From: Oenanthe sinensis
Lineage: Eukaryota > Streptophyta > Magnoliopsida > Apiales > Apiaceae
Assembly (NCBI GenBank): GCA_028671895.1
Contig: CM053800.1
Span: 25,689,886-25,753,885, forward strand
Reading direction: 5' to 3'
Length of the DNA: 64,000 nt
Shown in pieces: positions 12,501 to 22,968 of this stretch. Under the pieces are notes generated by a model. The model did not search any database. It was not told the DNA's origin and was given only the letters and a program-made list of their open reading frames with translations. Every line of letters starts with the position of its first letter. Position 1 is the stretch's first letter. Made by a program: the position numbers and the translations under genes.

Positions 12501-13899
12501 TACCCAAAATATTCAAGCACACATGTATATATGTAAATTAGCTTAGCTACCAATCGAAAATGGTAAAAGCCCTGGCCAACAATACAAAATCTTGACATGC
12601 ATCTCCTCTAAAATTAATACTCCACAGTTTAAACATAATGCAAAGAACTCCTTGCCGGAAACATCGGTACACAATCGGCAAAATCAAGTTATAGCCGGAA
12701 ATCTTTAAAAAACGACATGCAACACAAACAGTCCACTCACACAGCCAGCTAGACATTTATATGATCTTAACAAGTCAATTTAAGGCTCAAGGACATCATT
12801 GCCTAAACCACCGACTCACCGGAGCTCATAGTCGGCGGTGAGCTTCCGATGGAGTCCCGATTCTCGGTATCTCGACATCAAAGCTACAAGGATTGCATAC
12901 CTAGCATTGTACCAGTCTAAATCACAAGAATCACATCATAGCAGCCATTGCATGTAACTACTATCGAACATACATACACGGCACATATAAATATATACAT
13001 GCAATGCTCAATTAGTGAATACAAGGAAAGCTAGCTTGAGTATTAGCATGGAAATCAACAATATAGTAAGAATTAGCAATAAAACGATGACAAACAAGAG
13101 GAACTGCAATAATCGCCCAAGGAACGGAAGAGAACCGAACCTAGACAAGAAACTGCAGAGTGGGGAAGAAAAAGAACTGCTGCTGTTTTTGTATAAAGCG
13201 AGGGTACTTTCGTAATTTCACAATTGCTGTTTTATGTAATTAAATCGATTAATAAATCGAATTTTGGGTATAAATGGGTACAAAAATGAGTTTTATATTT
13301 TTAAAATTAAGATCATGAGTTTAGAAGCTTCCCCATATTTTTGAAATATTTTTCTGATGAATAACGAATTAATTAAAAATCTTTGAAGTTTTAGTGCATA
13401 AATAGGAAATAAGAGGAGAAAAATCATTAAAAATAATTTTGGGCTCAAATAAAATAAACTTATATTTTTCACAAGTCTCAAAATATAAAAAAAACATTTT
13501 GAAACAGGTTTCATGATTTTTGGGCATTCCAATAATTAAATATGGAATTTAGAAGAGTAATATCTCTAGAATAAAACAGGAATGAAAGATTTATATAAAA
13601 TCACTTGGACTATAATTAAATACATCACCATTTTTAGAAAGTCTCTAAAATCACATAGGAGCTACATATAAAATTTCATAATTATTGGACACACCAATAA
13701 TTTTATAAAAATCAAACAGTCACTCAATTAAGCATGAAAAATCAATTAATCACTTAATTAAAACACTTAAGCATGATACGGTCAAACAGGCAGTCAACTA
13801 GACATATAAAATGACCACATATCATATCTTAATACATTAAAACACATAAATCATATACTCCATATTATTCAAATAGATTTAATTACCTCGATCGTTACA
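9596..13899 (-). repeat. 3' LTR of Tekay element (4304 bp)
   Basis: Starts TGTGGCGCCC, ends CGTTACA. No long open frame or recognisable domain occurs inside; short frames at 12547-12756, 13015-13215 and 13293-13532 recur in the other LTR and look like chance. It contains a cluster of about 50-bp tandem repeats at 10407-10566. Confidence 0.95.
10407..10566. repeat. Degenerate tandem repeats inside Tekay LTR
   Basis: About four copies of a unit of roughly 50 bp built around 'tataaaactgtcctctcattaggacc'-like sequence follow one another. The copies differ by a few bases. The same block is at 19471-19630 in the other LTR. Confidence 0.8.
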
Positions 13900-13900
13900 T

Positions 13901-13912
13901 TCTCCCCCCCTT
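13901..13912 (-). other. Polypurine tract of Tekay element
   Basis: The minus strand reads aagggggggaga directly before the 3' LTR, the standard position for plus-strand priming. Confidence 0.85.
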
Positions 13913-13938
13913 AAAAAGATTCTGTCCTCAGAATCAGC

Positions 13939-15138
13939 CTAAGTAAACAAATAGGGATACTTCTCGAGCATCTCACTCTCAAGTTCCCAGGTGGATTCCT
14001 CAACTCGAGGGTTTCTCCACAAAACCTTTACAAGCCTAACAAACTTATTCCTTAAAACTTTATCCTTACGATCCTGAATCTCTACAGGCTGTTCTACATA
14101 GGACAAGTCAGGTTGAATCTCCAAGGGTTCATATTCTATCACATGGCTCATATCAGGATTGTACTTTCGAAGCATAGACACGTGAAAAACATTGTGAATG
14201 TGCTGCATCTGCGGTGGTAGAGCCAATTCATATGCAACTTTCCCAACTTGCTTCAGAACTTCAAAAGGTCCTATATATCGTGGATTAAGCTTTCCTCTCT
14301 TGCCAAATCTACTAACACCTTTCCACGGAGAAATCTTTAACAACACTTGGTCACCTTCTTCAAAATTCATATCTTTCCTTGACTGGTCAGCATACTTCTT
14401 TTGCCTATCTTGAGCAGCTAGCAATCTCTTCTGAATCAACTCAATCTTTTCTTTAGTTTGCTGAACTAACTCTGGACCCAAAATCTTACGCTCACCGACT
14501 TCATTCCAACACACTGGTGATCTGCATTTTCTTCCATATAAAGCTTCATACGGGGGCATCCCAATACTGGCATGATAGCTGTTGTTATAAGAAAATTCCA
14601 CTAACGGTAGATGCTCGTCCCAGCTTCCTTCAAAATCTAAGGCACAAACTCTTAACATATCTTCAATGGTTTGGATTGTCCTTTCACTCTGGCCATCTGT
14701 CTGAGGATGATATGCAGTACTCATATTCAGCTTTGTTCCCAAACATTCTTGAAACTTCTTCCAAAATCTTGAATTAAACCTCGGGTCTCTGTCTGACACT
14801 ATTGATACAGGAACACCATGGCGCATAACAATCTCTTTCAGATACAAATGAACCAACTTGTCCAGTGAAAATCTTTCGTTGATAGGTAGAAAGTGCGCTG
14901 ACTTGGTCAATCTGTCTATTATTATCCAGATAGCATCATGATTAGCTTTAGTCCTTGGTAGACCTACTACAAAATCCATAGCAAGATTCTCCCATTTCCA
15001 TTCTGGAATCTCTAGTGGTTGCAACAATCCGCTGGGCCTCTGATGTTCAGCTTTGACTCTCTGGCATGTATAACATTTACTGATCCATTCCGCCACATCT
15101 CTTTTCATGTTGGGCCACCAAAAATTTTCCTTCAAATC
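13939..15138 (-). pseudogene. Tekay integrase with C-terminal chromodomain (N-terminus deleted)
   Basis: The frame opens at the deletion joint (15134-15138) and reads [13 protein letters not shown], then the Cys pair of the integrase zinc finger (CYTCQ). The catalytic core follows: D in AMDFVVGLP, D in SDRDPRF and E in DGQSERT. The last 60 residues (QPVEIQDR... VLWRNPRVEESTWELESEM) match a Tekay-type chromodomain, which in this clade targets integration to heterochromatin. The His-His half of the zinc finger is missing, and the frame is out of register with the upstream RT frame. On its own this segment has no start of its own except an internal Met. Confidence 0.88.
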
Positions 15139-17617
15139 TTCTGACTTCTGTTGGAGTCCTTGGTCTTTCCCATTTCATCACTGCTTCTATCTTCGCCGGA
15201 TCAACTTTGATGCCTTCTCTGCTGACAACATGACCTAAGAATTGTACTTCCTTCAACCAAAATTCACATTTTGAAAACTTCGCATACAATTTCTCCTTCC
15301 TTAAAGTCTCTAAAGCAATTCTCAAATGATCTGCATGCTCTTCTTCTGACTTAGAATATATCAGGATGTCGTCGATGAAAACAATTACAAACTTGTCTAA
15401 ATATTTCTTAAAGACTCTGTTCATCAGATCCATAAATGCTGCTGGGGCATTTGTCAATCCAAAAGCCATAACTAAAAATTCATAGTGTTCGTACCTTGTT
15501 CTGAATGCTGTTTTAGATACATCTTCAGGTTTGATCTTGAGTTGATGGTATCCGGACCTTAAATCAATTTTTGAGAACCATTCGGCTCCTTTCAGCTGGT
15601 CGAAAAGATCATCTATTCTCGGCAACGGGTACTTGTTCTTGATGGTTAGCTTGTTTAATTCTCGGTAATCTATGCACAACCTCATGCTTCCATCCTTCTT
15701 TTTAACAAACAAAACTGGTGCTCCCCAAGGGGACACACTAGGCCTTATAATTCCTTTATCCAAGAGATCTTGTATTTGACTCGCCAATTCTTTCATCTCA
15801 ACTGGCGCCATTCTATACGGAGCTTTGGAAACTGGCTCAGTGCCTGGAGCTAAATCAATAGAGAATTCTATTTCCCTATCGGAAGGTAAGCCTGGCAATT
15901 CATCTGGAAACACATCGGGAAATTCATTGACGATAGGAACATCTTCTAACTGAACTGACTTCTTCTCAGTGTCTACAACATAGGCTAGGTAAGCCTCACA
16001 TCCTTGACGCAGAAATCTCTTTGCCTGAGCAATATTCAAAAACTTCTTGACTTGCCGGGTACCTCGAAATTCAACTTCTTCTCCTTCTAGGGTTTTCAAC
16101 TTTAACTTCTTATTCCTACAATCTATTTGAGCCTTGTATTCTGACAACCAATCCATCCCTAGAATTACATCAAATTCACCTAACTTAAAAGGTATCAAGT
16201 TAGCAAGAAAATGACAACTGCCTATTTCAATGTCACAACTAGGACAAACTTGGCTTACTGGAATCGTTGCCTGGTTAGCTACTTCTATAACTAAGGCTTG
16301 ATCCAAAGGTCGGACTTCGCATTGCAATTTACCAAGAAAATCTTGAGATACAAAAGACTTAGTAGCTCCTGAATCAATCAATACACTAGCTTGCACTGAG
16401 TTAACAGGAAGTGTACCTGATATCACATCCACGTCCTGAATAGCTTCTTTCTGAGTCATGTTGAATGTTCTTGCTCTAGATTGATGTGCTGAAGATTGAG
16501 ACGGAGTTCCAGCTATTCGGAGAACATTGGTAGGCTGTGTAGGTTCCTTGCATTCCCTTGCCATGTGACCTAGCTTGCCACACTTATAGCATTTGATCCC
16601 TGACTTTTGATTTTGATTCTGACTCTGACTGTTGCATTCTGCTGCATAATGTCCTTTCCTGTTGCATTTGAAGCAGGTAATATTGGGCTTATTACAAACT
16701 CCAGAGTGCTTCATTCCACAAATTTTGCATTCAGGAACAAACTGTCTGATGGCCTTCGGCTGGTTGAAACCTTGAGCTTTATTGTTTTGTCTCCCTCCTC
16801 CATCATTACCATTCTTAATCTGCTGGAAATCACTTCTCTGACCTTCTGGCCTTCTATGAAACTTGTTTCTAAAATTACCATGTCCCTGACTGTCTTCCCT
16901 AGCACCAAACTTTCTCTTTCTGTTGTCCTTCTCCTTCTGGGACATGTCACTTTCTCCTTCCACGATCATTGCTTTTTGAACTATTGCAGTAAAGCTTTGC
17001 AACTCAAAAACTGCTACCCTACTTCTAATCCATGGCCTTAGGCCTTGCTGAAACCTCTTGGCCTTTTTGACGTCAGTGTTAACAAATTCTGGCACAAACC
17101 TGGCCATCTCAGAAAACTTGGCCTCGTACTCTGCTACACTCATACCTCCTTGCTTCAGTTCTAGAAATTTAATCTCCATCTGGTCCTTCATGAAACTAGG
17201 AAAGTACTTTTCTAAAAACAATTCTATAAACCGATCCCAAGAAATCACACCTTCACCCTGAAGCATCTTCGTAGACTCCCACCAGTAACCGGCTTCAGCT
17301 TTAAGAAAGTAACTAGCATACTCAGTCTTCTTATCTTCATCTACGTCTACTAACTGAAAAGCTTTTTCCATTTCCTTAAGCCAAGTTTGGGCTTCTACTG
17401 GGTTTGTGGATCCTTTAAATTCAGGTGGTTTCACTGCTTGAAAAGATTTAAAAGTAACTGCTGGGGGTGCAGAAGGTCTTTGCTGTTGCTGAGTTAAAAG
17501 AGCTGTCTGCTGTTGTAGCAGCTGAATGAGTTGGGCAACTGTAGGGTCCATGGGATTTTGATCTTGAGTATTTTGGTTCTGAGACGAATTTGAAGTGTTT
17601 CTTTTTCTTGGCGGCAT
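15077..17617 (-). pseudogene. Tekay gag-protease-RT (846 codons, runs into a deletion)
   Basis: The frame starts with [12 protein letters not shown] at 17617. The gag carries a retrotrans_gag core ([19 protein letters not shown]), then [12 protein letters not shown] and two CCHC knuckles ([28 protein letters not shown]). Protease has [11 protein letters not shown], and RT has [10 protein letters not shown]. The normal RT/RNase H connection (RRF...) is followed at 15134-15138 by out-of-frame integrase sequence, so RNase H and the integrase N-terminus are absent and the last 20 or so codons are off-frame. This is the only interruption; the rest reads intact, in keeping with youth. Confidence 0.92.
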
Positions 17618-18644
17618 TTACTATAGGGACACAAGCAACTTATTAAGCAATACACTACATCATATTGTAAACAGTTCAAATACTTTTTAAAACCATTTGA
17701 GCATTAAAACTCTATATAAAAAAAAATCAATCTTGTAGTATCATTACTACATAAGTTGCCTGTACCACAAGGATATGAAGGTTTTACCGAAAACAGGTTA
17801 GCACAACAGGTATAAATAAGGTACTGGTAAAGGAAAGGAACAGTTTATGGTCAAATGTGCGAAAAAGTAAATGACAGATATATCGGAAGATACTGGAACT
17901 GAAAAGCAACATACATAGATACGAAAAGTACCAAAGTGCAAGATAGTTAAAGTACAAACACGAAATAAAAGTACTGGGAAGAAAATAGAAATAACATCTG
18001 GGCAAGTGTGCTAGAGGGCTCTAACAAATGTCCCTTCTAACACTCAAACATCCTGACATCTAATCACCCCTGTGATCCCTGTCTCTGGCTGCCCTGAGTC
18101 CAATCAGCAGTCTACTAAGCACACGGGTTAACTCTCCTGCCCGCTCCGCCACATCGTCTGGAAATGCCCTAGCCGCAATCTGCCTACGTCCCTCCTCCTC
18201 AACAGCTCTAATGCGATCCTCCCACCACTCGACAGGATGCTCGGGAACTCTCAGCTGGCCTCGGGTAATAGCTGGCCTATAAACTCTACGGCGAATAGGG
18301 GCACAAGCACTCCCTGAGGGTAGGTCAGGCTGAGCAACAGGCTCAGGAATCAACTCCTCCTCGCTCTCAGAACTGGATATGACTATAACATCATCGTCAG
18401 AATCCGAAGAAGAAGAATCAGAGGAACTAGGAGAGGGTGGTGGTTGTGAAACAATACCACGAGCCTGCAATAATACGATATGTAAAGCAAAAAGGGATAA
18501 GATCACCTTAAATCTACAGTTAAAATCCTAATATCTAAACCACTCTTCGATATCTAATCATATCTTACCATTACTCTATCTTCTGTTATTAAATGATCTA
18601 CTTGTTTAACTTAGTCCTGGCTTGTTTCAGTGACCAAAACCTTA
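17618..18644 (-). other. Tekay leader between gag and primer site
   Basis: About 1 kb of untranslated leader. It carries one convincing extra open frame (18060-18506, separate entry). The rest (17618-18059 and 18507-18644) shows nothing coding. Confidence 0.7.
18060..18506 (-). CDS. Extra ORF upstream of gag (acidic/serine-rich, SIM-like motif)
   Basis: About 148 codons are open in the Tekay leader, and the base composition is clearly more GC-rich than its surroundings. The product has a Pro/Ser/Asp/Glu-rich segment (SSSDSSSSDSDDDVIVISSS, residues ~27-46), then a charged, Arg-rich helical-looking part (RVPEHPVEWWEDRIRAVEEE). DVIVIS flanked by acidic and serine residues has the form of a SUMO-interacting motif. 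There is no ATG in the frame; 18506 is a GTG, so expression would need splicing (the joint 'attattgcag/gctcg' near 18465 resembles an acceptor) or non-AUG initiation. It could be a leader exon, a captured host exon, or a chance frame. The function is unknown. Confidence 0.5.
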   Translation of the reverse strand: MILSLFALHIVLLQARGIVSQPPPSPSSSDSSSSDSDDDVIVISSSESEEELIPEPVAQPDLPSGSACAPIRRRVYRPAITRGQLRVPEHPVEWWEDRIRAVEEEGRRQIAARAFPDDVAERAGELTRVLSRLLIGLRAARDRDHRGD

Positions 18645-18656
18645 GCTCTGATACCA
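18645..18656 (-). other. Primer binding site of Tekay element
   Basis: The minus strand reads TGGTATCAGAGC, a perfect match to the complement of plant initiator-Met tRNA 3' end, three bases from the LTR. Confidence 0.93.
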
Positions 18657-18659
18657 ACC

Positions 18660-21600
18660 TGTGGCGCCCTCCCGACCCGGGGTCTAGATCGGGGCGTCAC
18701 TGACACTCTATATGCCTGCACCCTAAATAACAATAATAGAAAATACGCACAAATATGACCCCGACTACTCGCCTGGACCTTTCAAGGTAATGGTATGAAA
18801 CAAGCACACAACTACATTCATTTATATTTATATTTACATCAACGAAAATAATATTACAACTCCTGAAACATCTCAAGATCTACTAATAAAAGTACAAGAC
18901 TAAACAAAGTCTTTTCCTTCCAACTCTGCCTCGATCCTACCTGTTCCCTCTCAGCCAGCCTAGCAAAGTTCATGTAAGACATGTTCTTCCGAGCAGTCTG
19001 CTTAATACGGACCATGATTCTCAAAAGCTGTAGATGTTAGAAAAATAAAAGAATGAGCTACAAAAGCTCAGCAAGTAACCATACTGGTTAAAAAACAGTT
19101 CTACAGGCTTATACATATAATTTAAAAGTCTTTTCGCAAAACCATGCTTTAAAATCATTGCTGGACCTCATTGTCCCAAAATTGTAATTAACATACTAGT
19201 CAGGGTAATCATTACTCGCAAAACTTTCTTTTATAAAACTGCTGGCAGGGTTAAACAATTTCAATAACTGGTACAGAGTAAACAAGAAACTGGAAAGCAA
19301 TAACCAGGTGTAAGTATAAGAGTAATCTGCAGGGTTAGATGGATAACAGGAAAATAATGTATAACAATTGAAACAAGGTCAACCCAAGATATGTCTGATA
19401 ATTGAAGCTGTATGACAGGTTATAACAAGGCATTTCATTATTCATTACTAATCATTTCAAAGTCCATTTATATAAAACTATCCTTTCCTTAGGATTGATT
19501 CTTTCAAAACATTTTATAAAACTGTCCTCTCATTAGGACCTTGCTTTTAAAATCATCTATAAAATTGTCCTTTCATTAGGACCTTTACTTTTCAAAACAT
19601 TTATAAAACTGTCCTCTCATTAGGACCTTTTCTGTTTAAAACAATCATTTTGGTTGAAGTTTTCTCACAACGCCAGACAATACGGGTGATCAGCCACGTA
19701 AAGTCCCCATAACGGACTAAAGTCCCTCTGGACATAAGGAGTACTCATAAAGGCACTTATTGCCATTGGCCTTGGGCTATCTCATTATAGCCATTGACTA
19801 TCTCATTATAGTCTACACATAAAAAGTGCTGGACCGGCGTCACTCGGCCTCTTACGCCTCCAACCTATAGGAATCCGCAGAAACCATTTTGATCGGAATT
19901 CCTATAATAACCAAAACCTTTTTCTTTTTAAAGTTACCAAATCATTTGATGAAAAAGACTTCTTGAAAGTCGGATTCCATATTTAAATCCATTTTTAAGA
20001 TCATTAGACAGAGGTAAAGTTTATTCCAGGGTAAATCTCAAAACAAGTCTCTGTTGTAATAGGGTAAGCTGAAATCATGAATTGGAAATTTAAAACAAGT
20101 TAAAGTTATGAAGTCAAGGTGCAGGGTCAATCCATAAGTATAACAGTTGTTTTTGAAAACAGTTGTAAAACATTTAATCAGAACAGTAGTTAGGCCTAAA
20201 TAACAGGGTTCTTTTAAGGTTTAGGTTTAAGCAATTATTGTTAAGAAGTGGTGGTAGCATAACTCACAGCTCAAGATCACTGGGTTAAGATTTGTAAAAC
20301 TAGTTTATACGTTGTCGATAACAGTTCAGGGATTGAAAAGTTTAAAGTGCAATTGAATCTGATATAAGGTTGCAGTTTAAATAAAGCAATTAAAGTAGGA
20401 CATGATATAGTTTAAAACAGTTGAAACAAGGTAATACAGTCGAGATAAGATAATACAGTTGCAGGGTCATAAAGCAGTTTATAAAACAGTGTTTAAGTTG
20501 AAAGAGGTTAGGCAGTAGTTACTTGCCTCAAACAAGGAATGCTACAGCTGTGGAACAGGTAGATCGCCTACACCAGACACTAACTCTCTACTTTAGCCTT
20601 CCCTTTGTCCTTCACCTCAATATCCTTCGTAGCTACACAAAAATAATACTATTTCAGAATCTTATAAACTCTCGACGTTCTCCATAACGTCTAACTATTC
20701 TACCCTTTCGATAATGCAACCCTTAAACACATATATCATCCACTATAGACATATTCTACTAAAATCACTTCTATACTAGCAAACAAGTATCACATAGACA
20801 ATTAGATCATCTACAATATTCCTGACTGATAGTCATTCCTATACAGAAGTGGTGTGCCAATAATGCTTTACAAAGTTGTTTTAGTTTTAGAAAATTTTGG
20901 CAGCACTTCCCCTGTAATTGGAGCTATCCGTCGGAATACAACCGACACAACCAAACATTAATCTCAATCATAACCCATTATACAATCATGTTTGCACCAA
21001 ATCCATATCAAACAAGCAATAGCTATAAATAATATACAATACTACTATCATTCAGAATAACTGAAACAACTCAGGTAACAACTGCTTATTGATATAGTCA
21101 ATCTAGTTCTTAATTAAATTCTATATTATGCTAATCCATGTTCAATTACTTAAACTCATATTGGCAATCAATGAATGGCATTCGAATATAGAATACCAAT
21201 ATACACATATTTGAAAAAAAAAAGGCTATCATGTTTAACATAACTTGACCAAGCAACTTAGCTAATTCAATTAATCATGTATGATTTCCACTTTAATCAT
21301 AACATATGCACATGTATATCAGTCAAAAATTTGTAATACAATTACAATTCAATTAAGGCTATCAATAATTAATATGAAGCTATTGTTTACTTAGTTAGTT
21401 CCTAATTAACCATTCTCGACTAAAACCAAAGTACACAAGTCGGAAAATCATGGCATTATTCGAGAAATTAAGAAACTAGCCGAAGCTATAATATGCAAAA
21501 TTTGATTTTTTTACTAATCGAGCATGACAATTAACATCACAATTGAATTACTTCACCATGTATATACCCAAAATATTCAAGCACACATGTATATATGTAA

Positions 21601-22963
21601 ATTAGCTTAGCTACCAATCGAAAATTGTAAAAGCCCTGGCCAACAATACAAAATCTTGACATGCATCTCCTCTAAAATTAATACTCCACAGTTTAAACAT
21701 AATGCAAAGAACTCCTTGCCGGAAACATCGGTACACAATCGGCAAAATCAAGTTATAGCCGGAAATCTTTAAAAAACGACATGCAACACAAACAGTCCAC
21801 TCACACAGCCAGCTAGACATTTATATGATCTTAACAAGTCAATTTAAGGCTCAAGGACATCATTGCCTAAACCACCGACTCACCGGAGCTCATAGTCGGC
21901 GGTGAGCTTCCGATGGAGTCCCGATTCTCGGTATCTCGACATCAAAGCTACAAGGATTGCATACCTAGCATTGTACCAGTCTAAATCACAAGAATCACAT
22001 CATAGCAGCCATTGCATGTAACTACTATCGAACATACATACACGGCACATATAAATATATACATGCAATGCTCAATTAGTGAATACAAGGAAAGCTAGCT
22101 TGAGTATTAGCATGGAAATCAACAATATAGTAAGAATTAGCAATAAAACGATGACAAACAAGAGGAACTGCAATAATCGCCCAAGGAACGGAAGAGAACC
22201 GAACCTAGACAAGAAACTGCAGAGTGGGGAAGAAAAAGAACTGCTGCTGTTTTTGTATAAAGCGAGGGTACTTTCGTAATTTCACAATTGCTGTTTTATG
22301 TAATTAAATCGATTAATAAATCGAATTTTGGGTATAAATGGGTACAAAAATGAGTTTTATATTTTTAAAATTAAGATCATGAGTTTAGAAGCTTCCCCAT
22401 ATTTTTGAAATATTTTTCTGATGAATAACGAATTAATTAAAAATCTTTGAAGTTTTAGTGCATAAATAGGAAATAAGAGGAGAAAAATCATTAAAAATAA
22501 TTTTGGGCTCAAATAAAATAAACTTATATTTTTCACAAGTCTCAAAATATAAAAAAAACATTTTGAAACAGGTTTCATGATTTTTGGGCATTCCAATAAT
22601 TAAATATGGAATTTAGAAGAGTAATATCTCTAGAATAAAACAGGAATGAAAGATTTATATAAAATCACTTGGACTATAATTAAATACATCACCATTTTTA
22701 GAAAGTCTCTAAAATCACATAGGAGCTACATATAAAATTTCATAATTATTGGACACACCAATAATTTTATAAAAATCAAACAGTCACTCAATTAAGCATG
22801 AAAAATCAATTAATCACTTAATTAAAACACTTAAGCATGATACGGTCAAACAGGCAGTCAACTAGACATATAAAATGACCACATATCATATCTTAATACA
22901 TTAAAACACATAAATCATATACTCCATATTATTCAAATAGATTTAATTACCTCGATCGTTACA
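18660..22963 (-). repeat. 5' LTR of Tekay element (4304 bp)
   Basis: Nearly identical to 9596-13899 at a constant offset of 9064. In this orientation it would hold the promoter, but I could not assign a TATA box with confidence. Confidence 0.95.
19471..19630. repeat. Degenerate tandem repeats inside Tekay LTR (second copy)
   Basis: Same array as at 10407-10566. Confidence 0.8.
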
Positions 22964-22968
22964 GTAAT

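Larger units (their letters stand above)
9596..22963 (-). mobile_element. Ty3/gypsy chromovirus, Del/Tekay type, with 4304-bp LTRs and 5-bp TSD
   Basis: LTRs at 9596-13899 and 18660-22963 have equal length, and I found only three substitutions between them (11220/20284, 12481/21545, 12562/21626). The target duplication GTAAT is present at 9591-9595 and 22964-22968, so this is one clean and very recent insertion into element C. A Met-tRNA primer site adjoins the right LTR and a polypurine tract adjoins the left one, so it reads on the minus strand. The internal region encodes gag, protease, RT and integrase with a C-terminal chromodomain-like segment, but RNase H is deleted. The very long LTRs and chromodomain fit the Del/Tekay clade. 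Confidence 0.95.

Noticed and set aside
12547..13532. Small ORFs inside the Tekay LTR, repeated at 21611-22596
   Set aside because: Duplicated because they lie in the LTRs; no domain or codon pattern. Identity of the copies reflects recent insertion, not selection.
18641..18660. tRNA-like sequence near the LTRs (also 7629, 33039, 62450)
   Set aside because: These are 12-13-base primer sites complementary to a tRNA end; no cloverleaf is present, so no tRNA gene.
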